DNA from: Endocalyx cinctus
Lineage: Eukaryota; Ascomycota; Sordariomycetes; Amphisphaeriales; Apiosporaceae
Assembly (NCBI GenBank): GCA_001600455.1
Contig: BCKC01000001.1
Coordinates: forward strand, 2,196,441-2,260,440
Direction of reading: 5' to 3'
DNA: 64,000 nt
Shown here: piece by piece, positions 32,267-44,124 of the stretch
How the letters are laid out: every line of letters begins with the position of its first letter
How positions within the stretch are numbered: position 1 is the stretch's first letter
Notes under the pieces: model-generated
Databases searched by the model: none
The model's input: the letters and a program-made list of their open reading frames with translations, nothing else
Told to the model about the DNA's origin: nothing
Position numbers and translations under genes: made by a program

Positions 32267-34329
32267 CTTCCTGAGTGTATTGTAGGTATGATTTCATATA
32301 ACAATTAGTATTGTCAACAAAGTTATTGAATTATATAAGTGATAATTGATGTATTTGCCTGTTTAAATATACGGCCGTGATTCATTGATCACGGTTGCCC
32401 CCATACTTATACTCTGCCATATTGACCCTTTGAGTTCTTATAAGACAAAAACGTTATGGGAGTTAAAGATGCTTAAACCCGCATCATATTGAATTAACCT
32501 AATATTCCTCGGATATAAGATTCGGTCAATTAATGAGATTCAAAAATATCGCGGATGAGTTTATGATTGATGACATCTTTCGACGATGGTTCTCCATTTA
32601 ACGGACTTGGTAAACATATCCGATCCGAGCCGAGATGGAGCATTTGAGCTAAGATTTCTCATTGTGTGCAGGAAGTTCATAAATCGTGACGCTACGTGTG
32701 GTATCATATAAAGAGTAACAGTACTAGGATCGATGCCAGTCCTCTTGTACTTGATATGTATCATTATTGTATACAGCAGTTGTATTAGATTTTCCAAGGT
32801 TATATCTCATGATAGGTCCAGGAAGAACTTCTATATTAGTATAAATCAAAACATGCTGACTTCTGACATTCATTCGCTGTGGATTATGTAGTATAGTTTC
32901 AGGGGCTAAGGGGTACCTACCAATTAAGTGTAAGACTGTACTCCGCACTACATAAGTGCTACATAACGCCAACAATTATCTTGTAAATAGCTTTTACCAT
33001 ACATTGACCATGCCGCTTTTACTAAAGTCTAAGCTCAGCTCAGCCTAGGTTAATTTATATATACGGCATGACTTTCAGCGTTTATCGCTATTAAATTTAC
33101 CTCAAAGCATACATCTGGTATCTGGTTAATAGTTATGTCTCTCGGGTCATTCTATCCAGTAGGACGTGCATTTTTACCACTGGCATGGTGATACAGTGAC
33201 GGTTCCCTGTGATTGTACGTCGAAGTGCGCCTATCTTAACCAATAACGATGACGTTAGGGATGCGTCTTATACCAAACCACTTGAAAGATAGCCGACCGA
33301 AAATCTCGGGTCGCCTGCCTTAGATTATCTTTCAGTAGTTACGGCAATGTTCCTGCAGCAAGATTGTTGCCCCTTACAAGCTCGCCTGGCCTATGAGCGT
33401 ACCCGGAAGAGATATCTTTGGATACACAGCTAGGAGGCTCTGATCTCGTCTGATGATATGACAGGGCTAAGAGGCAACTGTAGCCTGTCCTGCCAGATAT
33501 GCCGCTGCGCGTTAGAAGATTTACACATCTGGCTTACTGACACCAGCCTATTCCGAAGTCAGAATACGGTCAATGGGGTGCCGAACCATGATGAATCCAG
33601 CTTTAACAGTCTGATTGTCCACTTAGCCATCTGTTAGTATAGCTACGGAATAGCCTTTTTCTCGGAGGCGGTACAAGACTTCGATGCTTCTTAGTGTCGC
33701 CCTACGGTTGTCTCGATACGCTGCCTGATATATCACTTGTATGCATATTAGGTAGATATCTGCAAAGGGTGCTTAGAATGGAGCTCGACATGAAATTATA
33801 CTTCAACCTACTTTCTAGTAACTTGATACATATCTGTAGTAATGGCCCTTACCCGCTAGGATTACGCGCCGTAAGCATGTGCGATACTCCCTTACATAGT
33901 GATATAAAGCAATCCAGATGAATACCTGATATTATCGCCAAGTCGAGTGATGCATCCCTGTAGGTCAACAGGTTAACTGCATGACAAGATCCTTCTAGAT
34001 TATATCAGTAATGCATAGTCCAAACTAACCGCCCCCTCCGCTTCGTATATTTGTCTACGATAGTTATAAGTAAATATGAGCGACTAACCTGAGTCCTCTA
34101 TCTTTTCTCTTTGATCTTGTATGCTCACTTCCGCTCACCTTATACTTTCTCAATGAACATCTACTAATCGGTTGGTATTTATCTTTATTGCCATCTCTCT
34201 CCAAAAGACCTGTTTTATTTTTTTTTCTTGAATTATAAAGTACATTGAACCATCGCAAGCCAATACTTCATACTCTAATCCATCATTATACTAAACTTAT
34301 ACTGCATCTTTCCTATTGGCGCTACTAAA
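32267..34329. other. Long intergenic region
   Basis: About 2 kb, AT-rich, between the divergent MDR and NTF2-like genes. Only short random frames; no transposon ends, tRNA or conserved motif was recognised on either strand. Confidence 0.5.
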
Positions 34330-34800
34330 ATGGGCGATATGAGAGCCGTGTTACAGAAGACAGTCGACGCCTTTGTAGAAAACAACACACAGGCCGTCAA
34401 GACGAAAGACGTGTCGTGGGCTTCTAAGATTCTTACGGACGACTGCGTTCGGAGGTACCGTCCCGGTTGGTTCGTCCAGCGGTACTCCCACGTCATCAGG
34501 GCCAGAATGTCCAACGCCGACTATGAGGCGCATATGAAGGCGGAGCAAAAAACCATGCACGACATCTCCCGGAAGATCACCAGAACGGTAATCGACACGG
34601 AGAAGCGCTGTGCCGTTCTGTGGACCGAACAAGTTATTACTACCCCTGGAGGGTCCGAGATAAATCTCGACCTTCTCTTCGATCTTCAAATGATCGAGGA
34701 TGGGACTAAGGTCTCGCAAGTCTTAGAGTTTTTAGATACATATCAAAGTGCCCAGGTGATAGAGGATATGGTATCTAAAAGCGCTGCCGGTGCGCATTAA
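34330..34800 (+). CDS. SnoaL/NTF2-like small protein
   Basis: Intronless, 156 residues. Predicted helix-helix-strand order and the blocks AVKTKDVSWASKILTDDC, SNADYEAHMKAEQKTMHD and INLDLLFDLQMIEDGTKV resemble the fungal SnoaL-like branch of the NTF2 fold, in which a cone-shaped cavity binds small hydrophobic molecules. In related proteins the start of the fold reads AWNxKDADxIM..RTDDC and the end LxFxEDGxKVxxxxEFVD, which fits LEFLDTYQSAQVIEDM here. Members are cyclases, dehydratases or proteins of unknown function and are frequent near biosynthetic genes. No catalytic residue can be assigned. The ATG at 34330 has A at -3. The gene is isolated, with about 2 kb of non-coding DNA on both sides. 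Confidence 0.72.
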   Translation: MGDMRAVLQKTVDAFVENNTQAVKTKDVSWASKILTDDCVRRYRPGWFVQRYSHVIRARMSNADYEAHMKAEQKTMHDISRKITRTVIDTEKRCAVLWTEQVITTPGGSEINLDLLFDLQMIEDGTKVSQVLEFLDTYQSAQVIEDMVSKSAAGAH

Positions 34801-36604
34801 CTGCCCATTGATTCGGCAAATGGTTATTATTATGATGCTATGAAGACATGAGGGTTTAGGAGTAGTATGGTCAAATATCAGATTCTATTTCAGCTTTAGT
34901 TATCATCATCACACACCGGTTATGCGACCAGCTCAGGGGTGATAAGATCACGAGACTGGATTGCTAGTGGGGACGTGGAAGTCTTCACGAGGATGATTGT
35001 TTCCTCCGCTTCAAGTTTAAGTCTGTTTATCACCAATAGATAGGTAGAGTAGTACGAAATTTCTTTTAACCCGCTTGTTTCTCTACTATCGCTCAAGCGC
35101 CGTTACAAGCTCACAACCCAATTTTTTGCTTGTTGGTCTTTGGCGAAAGTAGCTGACATCTTCCCGCCTATACTACTGTTCCACTGCTAAGCTCCGTCTA
35201 CGTAACTGCGCTACCCTACGCTCCAACGTCCCTTACCCCCTTGCAGGCGAAGGAAATCATAGCATCAGAACACCAAAATGTGACGATTACTATCCCCCAC
35301 CGATTTTATTCGAATACTTCGTACAGATACCAGCAATGCTTTCGGTTTAAAATTATGCCGTTTGTGGTCCGTTGTGTCGATATAGACTATACGTCTTAGT
35401 TGACTTCTTCTCGATGCTTGAACGGTCTTCCTAGATCCTAAGTCGATGCTAATGATAAGGAAGAGAAAAGAAAAGTCCGAGGGAGGAGAAAAGCATATAC
35501 TTTAACTACCTAGGTCCACTACCTATATGTATAGGAATCAAATACATAAATACCTAGGTAAATATGCGTGGGAGCTAGAAGGAGATTGAATTATTATGAC
35601 TTACACAGTAAATAGGGGTGTTAATACCGCTAAGGAATTACGTGGGATCCACTGAATCCCCTAAAAGCTAAGAGCCATTTCTACCTACCTAGGTACCTAG
35701 GTAGCTACCTAGGTAGGTATTTACATGAGTCTTACATAAGAAGTACTTACTTAACTGAAAGTGCGAGTACACTAAAAAGCAGCGAGTCCGCTAAGCTTAA
35801 TTCATCATATTTCGGGAAAATGATAAAATGCAATACGTACATATATGTACGAATGCGTTACACGGCATATAGAATTATTGCATTGTAGCATTACTGAATT
35901 TATTTTATATTTAAAAACAAAAAAGGTGCCAGAAGGTGCTTACTACTTATTGTGGCTAGTATATAATTGACCCACTTTATATACTGTCAATACCTGTGGC
36001 TTGCATTATCCCTGAAAATTAAAATCCTGGTTATTCTTATTAGCAGGAAATCAAAGTTTTGGCTGCTGATCGCCAGCCAAATTCAACTTTTCGGCATCAA
36101 CCAACCAGCCCCATTAACCATTTACCATTTTTTTTTTCCATTCAAACTCTCCTCCTTTGTTTCTATTCAGAAGAACAACTTGACCTTAAAACGGTTCTTA
36201 AGTCGACGGTCATTTGTTTCTTTTCTGCATCTATTCGCGATTAATTACCGCCCTTTTTTCTTTTTTAATTCTACCTCATTAATTCGCAATTATCTGTCAT
36301 ATATCTCTCTGTATTTCTTTTATTTCCCCGGAAGAAAAAAAAAAAGTGACACACGTCCAGATCTCCAACTTGTCGCGTGAACGCCAACGCACACAACGTT
36401 TCGCGTATCCTCCTGTCAATCCCCCTTCATATACAACAACCATCTGTCATCAAACTCCTCCTTCTTTCCTTCTAAAAATTCATCATTGATTACTTATCGT
36501 CATCTTCCTCTCGAATTCTAGATGAATGGTTTCTTCGTCATATTTTAGCGCGAGATATGAGGGTCGGTGGTTAGAGGAAGTCGAAAACATCGTCCCTCCG
36601 AACC
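34801..36604 (+). other. Intergenic region with TACCTAGG palindromes; set1 promoter and leader
   Basis: About 1.8 kb. A dense patch of TACCTAGGTA words lies at about 35505-35720, including a perfect 20-nt palindrome at 35685-35704. From about 36130 the sequence becomes CT-rich, as expected for the 5' leader of the set1 gene. No other gene seen. Confidence 0.55.
35681..35720 (+). repeat. Tandem TACCTAGG palindromes
   Basis: Forty nucleotides built from overlapping CTACCTAGGTAG units: a perfect 20-nt palindrome at 35685-35704 followed by a 12-nt palindrome at 35705-35716. Could extrude as a hairpin or be a dispersed repeat remnant; similar words recur near 35508, 35553, 59755 and 59899. Confidence 0.85.
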
Positions 36605-39600
36605 ATGGCTCCTAGTGCCAGTTATAAAGAGTTCTTTCCCAACGCACCTCGCGCCGCTCGAGATAAAGCTAATGAACGTGAACGAGAGAGATCCAACAAG
36701 ATTTCAGAACCTGCCGATAATAATAACAATATCAATAATAATAATCATACTTCGAAGACTGCCTCTCCTGCTCGCCGAGATGCGGTGAAGCACGATTCGT
36801 CGTCGTCGTCATCTGATGCCGCGCATCTTCCTATTGATGATACCGAGTTTTCACAAGGGGATATTCTTAACGGTATTGGCTCCGCCAGCTCACACGCGAG
36901 TACATCCTCCTCGTCTGTATTTAGCGCTTCCAACCCGCAAGCCGCTATGAGTTCCCTATCGCGAGCTCAGAATAACGACCTCACCCCTCTCACCAATGCT
37001 GCTTCACCTTCATCTACTACTGCTACTACTCCCCATATGCATTCCGCCAAGCCACAGAATGCCGCCTCCATAAATACAAGAAAACCTGAGAACACGAGTT
37101 CCGCCACGGTCTCGAAATCCTTGTCCACATATCCTATATCTACTGACCGCCCCCCGGCTCGAGACCCAAACCTCATGAAGGAGGACCAAAAATGTATACA
37201 TGATCCCTCCACCGACAAGACTTTGTCATCGACCGAAAGGAAAACGATGAAGGCCCAATATCAAGTTCTCGGCTCGGTACGTATACTGCAATATTATAAT
37301 ATCCGGCGGGAGATGGGGGGACGTCATCTGATTGTATGTGAAATAAATGGCTAATATAATTTTTGTGATTAGAGAAATGATGACGTCCCCCCATCCGACC
37401 CGCGACTGTCCAAAGGCAGTTGGCTCGACTACATCAATGTCGACTTCCATCTACCCAAGGCCAGATTACGGCAGACTCCTTATAATCTTAAGCCGTACCC
37501 GTATGATCCTGTAACCTCTGTCGGTCCGGGCCCCCCGACCCAGATTGTCGTCAGCGGTTTTAATCCACTGATCACGTTCTCCAAAGTCGTAACTATATTT
37601 CAATCTTTTGGTGAAATCGCGGAGAGTAGTAATAAGATGCACCCTGATACGGGGAGCTATCTGGGCTTCGCAACCTTTCGTTTTCGGGATTCAAGGCAAA
37701 TGCGCCGCCCTCCAATCTCAGCTATCGAGGCTGCAAAGAAGGCCGTAAGAGCCATGAATGGACGTAAGATCGAACTTAATCACATCAAAGTTGAGTTTGA
37801 CCGTGATGGTAAAAAGAGTAGGTTGATGCTTGAGACTATCCTCAAGAGAGACCGAGAAGAATTGGCCCGTGCTACCGCTGCTGCTGCCGCCGCTATTGCT
37901 ACCCCCGTCGCCACACCGTCTGTGCCTACAGGACCCAGATCACAAGCTGATAGCACAGCTGCCGCCGTCGGCTCGAGATCGCAAACTGAAAGTGTGAACG
38001 GATTTTCAAGACCCCCTCCTACCGCCCCTAAAGGACCGGCTGCAGATCGATCACGACCGGCGGTGGGCAACACGAGTTGGACACTCGCAGTCAAACCCAA
38101 ATCCTTCCCCGCTACGCCCAGCACCGGGCCACCCTCCCTTGCGAATACTCTTCGCGATAAGCCGTACATCTATGTTGCCGATACTAGTGTCCCCGTCATG
38201 GCTACGACCGTCCCGCACATGAAAAAGCGGCTGAAGTCTTTCCTTTTCGACGACATATGTACCGATCGTACAGGATATTATATCATCTTTTCGAGCAACT
38301 CGCAAGGTCGCGACGAAGCATATAGGTGTTTTAGGTCTGCAGATGGCAGCAAATTCTTCACCTACACCATGATCATGGAACTGCATGGTTTCTCGACCTC
38401 CTCTTCTCAGCCCGGCGCCTCCTTACGACAGAACGAGTCGGAGCGACAGCCTACCCTCGATACGCGTTATAAAGAAGAACACCAGTACCGCCCCCGTGAC
38501 GAACAGCGTCGTGATCGCGAGGTGGTTCTAGAAGAGGAGAAAAAGCAAAGAGCGAAGAACTTTGATCCTGTACTGGAAGCTATTGAGATGGTCCGCCGCG
38601 AGATGAAAGAACATTTAATTCGACATATCAGAACAAAAGTAGCCGTTCCAACTCTATTCACCTTTTTAGACCCTGCCAAACATGCTGCCAAGAGACGGAA
38701 ACTTAACATTGGAGACCCGTTAGGCGCGTCGCGGCCATTGATTAGTGTGGAGGATAGGGACGTCACGCCTATTAGCACCCCCAATTCTCGAGCAGATCCA
38801 ATTGAGCGTCGAACAGGACGTCTAGATGTGGCAGCGCTCCCTCGTATTAGAAAGGTTAAGGGTCAAGGTGCGGCTCAACGAAATTACGGTTTTACGGATC
38901 CCTTTGCGCGTAAGCGGCCTACCGTGCGCCGAAATGCCTTTCGTGGTCTTCACCATCGTCTTCAACCCCCAGATAGCGACGACGAAGCATCCGAGGACGA
39001 GACCGAAAATCGCGATTCTCTTGCACGCGACACGGAAGAGCCAGAATCAAGACCTCGAAGTCGCATGAGTACGGACGAGGATGGTTTCGAAGATACGTTC
39101 CCTGACGAGGACTCCTTGACGGAATCGAGCTTCGTCGTCAACGACGGTCCCATCAGATCGAAGAAGAGGAAGCTTGATCTTCACGTCGAGGCTGCTATCA
39201 AGCGGCAGAAGAAATCGGACGAGGAACTTTTCGGTGTTACTATCGATACGCTCGAGAACGAATTCCCCAGCCCCACCGAACAAACAATTCTGCCAAATGG
39301 CGATACGGTTAATGAGAAAGACGAAGAATCTGCTCTCACGCCATCCGACAAACCCGTCAAAGGCAAAAAGAAGACCGCGCCCGTCAAGCCAAAGAAGAAG
39401 ACCAAAAAGCAGGTGTTTGAAGAGCGCGAAGCGGCCAAAAAACAACTGCAGGAAGCGGCTGTCGAAGAAAACGTGGAACAACCTAGCAAAGAGGAGACGG
39501 TCGAACCTCAGGAGCCTGTGCCTAAGCTTGCTGTCATTGAAGAACCTGTGCAGCCTAGAGATGAACGCTTCTCGGACATGGTGGTTCCAGCAATGTGCTT

Positions 39601-40637
39601 GCCAAAGGACTTCCGATTAACAGTTGAAGCTGTGCCGGATCTTCAGTTACAAACTAGAGACAAACCTGACATGAACAAGTTGAAGAAGGAGTTTCCTGTT
39701 GGTGACATTGGAGATCCTAAATTATGGACTTGGAAACAGAACCGTATCCGGGAGCTCAATGCTGAGAGCGGCTCCCTCACCGCTCCTCTGACGATCGAAG
39801 GCTATTATGTGCCAAACCCCACGGGATGTGCTAGAACAGAGGGCGTCAAAAAGATTTTGAACTCCGAAAAGTCCAAATACCTACCGCATCACCTCAAGGT
39901 ACAGAAAGCGAGGGAAGAACGACAGAAGAGGGCGGCCAAGAAAGATAGCAAGGATGCTGTGGCTTCCGCCGCCGAGGCTGCTCGTCTCGCTGCTGAGAAG
40001 CTATTAGCGAAAGGCAATTCGAGAGCAAACCGTGTCAATAATCGTCGCTTTGTTGCCGATTTGAACGATCAGAAAAAGACATTAGGCCAGGACTCGGATG
40101 TCCTAAGATTCAATCAGCTTAAGAAGCGAAAGAAGCCTGTCAAATTTGCTCGTTCCGCTATACATAACTGGGGCTTATATGCTATGGAAAACATCAACAA
40201 GGATGACATGATCATTGAGTACGTCGGCGAGCAGGTTCGGCAATCTATTTCAGAAATCCGAGAAAACCGCTATCTCAAGAGCGGAATAGGTAGCAGTTAC
40301 CTATTCCGAATTGACGATAACACCGTCATCGATGCGACGAAGAAAGGAGGAATTGCGCGGTTCATCAACCATAGTTGTATGCCTAACTGTACCGCCAAGA
40401 TCATCAAGGTCGAGGGAAGCAAGAGAATTGTCATCTACGCTCTACGTGACATTGCTCAGAGTAAGTGCCGAATCCTCTTTGCCCTATGTTTATTATAGAG
40501 TTCCTATACTAATTTTATAACTTCACCCTACAGATGAGGAATTGACATACGACTACAAGTTTGAGCGAGAAATCGGCAGCTTGGATCGTATACCCTGCCT
40601 TTGTGGCACGGCAGCCTGTAAAGGGTTCCTCAATTAG
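36605..40637 (+). CDS. set1: Histone H3 lysine-4 methyltransferase Set1 (COMPASS catalytic subunit)
   Basis: Three exons: 36605-37276, 37373-40460 and 40534-40637 (introns 96 and 73 nt; phases 0 and 1), 1287 residues. A low-complexity Asn/Ser-rich N-terminus is followed by [14 protein letters not shown] and an RRM (about 279-370, with [16 protein letters not shown] and [14 protein letters not shown]). A second RRM-like Set1-associated region lies around [18 protein letters not shown], then an acidic/basic linker. The N-SET domain (about 960-1110) includes [14 protein letters not shown]. The SET domain (about 1147-1263) has [20 protein letters not shown], the S-adenosylmethionine/catalytic [11 protein letters not shown] and ELTYDYKFE; the post-SET zinc motif is [13 protein letters not shown]. 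All diagnostic residues are intact. It methylates H3K4 at active genes in the nucleus. The final exon of 34 codons carries the post-SET motif, so the intron at 40461 must be spliced for activity. Start context ACCATGG is strong. Confidence 0.97.
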
Positions 40638-42041
40638 AACCAAAGGCCTGTACTGTAGTCTTGCTATATTTGCTATTATCATTGACGCGCCAATTCTGCA
40701 TGTGGTTTTTAGTTTATCCAAGAGCAGCAGCACCATTGAGATGCACGTCAACAGTGCCCTATCAATTTTCCTTCCACTCTTGGATCAACTTAAGAATCGA
40801 TTTCCATATATAAATGTATACATCAAGGGGAGATGATTTATCAGTTCTTTGACCCGCCTGCTTCTAGAATGTCAGGGGCAGGGGTTAGATGAACATCAAC
40901 CGGAATCATTACAACTGTACCATTAATTTTCGATGTCCCCGACACCCCCTTATATCTTACAGTACTTAATTTTTTTTTCACTTTATAATTTATCACGGCT
41001 GTGGACCGGGCGTTGATTTCATGATTCTATTGCATGGGGAGAGGGTCATCGGTCTCAGGTCTTAATCCCCGCGGAAGGGGTCAAAAAAAAAAAAAGAAAT
41101 CTCATGGAGGAGAAAGAAACCCCCGGGCCTCAGTTCAATACGCAGCGACGATCTTGGTTGTACCTGTTCTACTCGGAAAGAGAGACGACAAAGTAAAGAA
41201 ATTCAAGACTCAAAAGAAATGGGATTTTTGTCCGCTTTTTATTTCCTATATCACCGCACCGCGGCTTTCAACGTCGGACATCAGGCGAGATAATGCATAT
41301 ATCAGTGAAGGGGACATTTCCACATGTCCCGGAGGGTCTAGAGCCCTGGGATCTGGAGAGATCCAAAGAAAGAGAACAAAAAAAAAAAAAGAGAGACAGA
41401 GCGAGAGAGAGAGAGAGAGAGAGAGGGAGGGCAACTATTGTACATAGCGGAAAATTCATGCCTCGGGCGTAGATAAAAAGAAGAGCTATAAAAATTTGTT
41501 TCAATTTTCGATGGCTTCCGCTTCTTCTTTGCCTTTTGGTCCTGGCATCATCGTAGTACATTTTAAAATAGTATATACCCGTATTCAACAGGGTTAGACA
41601 ATAAAAGCATCGCCGTATTTCCATCTTTCTTCACAGTGAAAATCAGGGGGGTTAAATTAAAATCTTATAGGTGGAGGATCGGTTGTCCCACGTGTAGATT
41701 GTATGTGTACACTTTGCCTAGTTTTAAACCGCTTTTGTTGGTGGTATCATCTTTTTGTCTTTAGATTTCCTCCTTCATTAACCCATCAAATTTCGAATTC
41801 AGCCCGGTAGAACGCCGTAGAAATATCTATCTATAGTGAGAACACAACACGTATAGACCAGTTTAAAATGCAACATGACGACCATTTTGCCCTTTACTTT
41901 TTTTTTTCTTTAGTCCCTTTTGGTCGTCGCCCCATTATAAAAAAAAAAAAAAAAAAACGCCAGGAATGAATTGTTCATGCATAGAAAATCCTCTTAGTTT
42001 TTGCTCCTTTTTGAGTTGCACTCCTTAAGGAGACGGCTTGG
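40638..42041. other. Intergenic region between convergent set1 and fcf1
   Basis: About 1.4 kb of 3' UTR-type DNA with several A/T homopolymers (around 41083, 41380, 41940) and a GA microsatellite at 41403-41425. No gene recognised. Confidence 0.6.
41403..41425 (+). repeat. (GA)n microsatellite
   Basis: Perfect GA dinucleotide repeat of about 11 units following an A-rich tract. Confidence 0.9.
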
Positions 42042-43509
42042 CTACTGAGGAGCACCTGGCAATCTCTCGATCACGTATTTACCCCTAGCGACGTTCATCA
42101 CGGGAACACCGGGAATTTTTCTCACTGTTTTATTTTAACGTTAATATTTTTTTGTCTTCCTTCAAGCAGATCTTCACTTCTAGCAGGATAGTCTTATAAG
42201 GAGAAAACAGAAAAGTGGAGAGGGTCAGGATGAGGTTTACTTACATCTCCTGACGAGTTGCTTATCGTTGGTGCCCACGATATAAATACGGTGTTTCCTG
42301 AATCAATCGTAGGTTAGTCACGGATATTTCCCACGTTTGAAGATTACTTAAAAGGAAAAGGGGGGAAGAGGCAAAACGTACATGACTCGGTCCACGATAC
42401 AGTCATCGGCGTAGGTGCCCTTGTGGTCGCACTCGAGGCGCTCCCATCGTTCGTCTCGGGCAATCTTCAACGCCATCCGATCTGCTAAAGGTCAGTCTAC
42501 CGATATAGAGAAAAAAGGGGGTGCGAATATCGGCGGGGGGTTCTCATACACTTAGGTCCCAGCTTTTCTAACTCGGCCATCTTTCATAAAAAAAAGTATA
42601 CTTATCAGCTTTACCGTGGACAGAATAAAGGCGGCGAGGAGTCCTCGAAGAGCATGGAGACTTACGACGCAACTTGTTATTATAGGAATACCTAGATTTT
42701 CGCGACGTCGAGGTGTTAGTACAAAACCCAAGCGCAGTAGGGGAAAGTAGAGAAGAAAAGGGCTAGCTTGTAGGCAGGTCAACTCACATTTGGCATATAA
42801 GCAGTCCTGCATGGCTTCGAGGAGGTCAAGCTTGCGCTGTATAGTATGACTGAGAAAGTTGGTATCCTGTTATTTCGTCCCTCGATATCAGCATGGCCCT
42901 TTTTCCTTGTAGTGGCACAAGACGGCGAATCGGTCGAAGCGGCAATACTTACGACGAGGACGCTATTCAAAACAAATACCACGATAGTTAGCTCTCTTTC
43001 TCTCTTGTTCCTTTTTCCTCCTCCTGTATCCACCCGGGATAGGTTACGCACCTGTAAGGAGGTTTCAGGGCTTCGTTATGCTCGAAGAAGAGCTGCGACG
43101 GCATCTGAGGTACCTCGCGGACGACCTCGGTCGATGACGGACCAGCCTTCTTAGCCTTCTGCTTGTTCAATTCTTCGGCCTTGGCGGCATTCTCTTTGAT
43201 TCGACTGTCGCGTCTCGAGATTACTATTGTTTCCCCCCACCACGTTGTCGCATTAGTTTATTGTTTCTTTCCCCCAATTCGTATAATTTTGAAATCATCG
43301 TTTGTATATGTATTTGTATAGCTTAGGCTAGCTTTTCGTGGGTAAATAAGGAGAGAATGCCGGTCGTTAACTCACTGCGCTTCACCTGTTTGTCGCAAAA
43401 AGAGAGAAAGTTTTGTTAGCTATTAGAAGCTTCGAGGTATATCAGATCAAAAGGTTTCTGTTCAATTACTTACCTGACCAAATTTTCTTGTCTTCTTAGC
43501 TACTCCCAT
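42042..43509 (-). CDS. fcf1: rRNA-processing PIN-domain nuclease Fcf1/Utp24
   Basis: Ten exons give 199 residues: 43509-43474, 43385-43376, 43223-43052, 42962-42953, 42866-42788, 42691-42666, 42580-42550, 42481-42382, 42297-42245 and 42124-42042. All phases fit, and the spliced protein follows Fcf1 throughout: [112 protein letters not shown]. The catalytic acidic residues of the PIN fold (Asp in LVDTNF, Glu in MAEL, Asp in YADDCIVD) are present. Fcf1 acts in the nucleolar SSU processome and cleaves pre-rRNA at sites A1/A2. Exons 2 and 4 are only 10 nt long and several others are below 60 nt. Divergent from the phosphoglycerate dehydrogenase gene, convergent with set1. Confidence 0.95.
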
Positions 43510-44124
43510 ACTGAAGGATTCTTTTCAGAGTTTATATATGTAATATAAATAAATAAATATATATATCTCTAAAAAGTAAATCGAGACAAGGGCTGCCGAC
43601 GACGGCACTTTTCATAAAAATGGATTTATCGATTAGCAGAATTATTGATGTGGTAACCCTTCCTTTTTTTTTTTTTTTTCTATATCGATTAGCTTAAAAG
43701 GATTTAGCGTTTATTTGGTGCTAAAAAAGGCCTGGACAGCTGGGTCTGGGTGACGTCTAAAACGGATTCTATCAAGTAAGTACATTAACTACGAAACCGG
43801 TCGGTACACGGTGGCACGGCCTGGCAGCGTCTAGGTGGGTTGGTATTGGGTATGCGGTGGGTCCGTAACAAAGAGGTCATCCGTCCGATGAATTTTCCAT
43901 CTCGCTTTTGAACTCTGACTCAACCCAAGCCAGCCAGCTTCTTACTTTGGTATCTTCCATACATAAAAAAACCAGGTCCCATTTCTTGTGAATTTGCATA
44001 ATTCCCCTCTAATTCGGTCCTTGTCATCACTTCTTACCCCTTTGTTCCCCGCTAAATTACAAAGCATAAGCATACATATACTCTTTTATTATTTTTTTTT
44101 TTTGTGTGTCATTTAAACCCAGCC
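43510..44124. other. Bidirectional promoter region fcf1 / phosphoglycerate dehydrogenase
   Basis: About 0.6 kb between two housekeeping genes transcribed away from each other. Contains T-rich tracts near 43664-43680 and 44090-44103. No specific site assigned. Confidence 0.6.
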
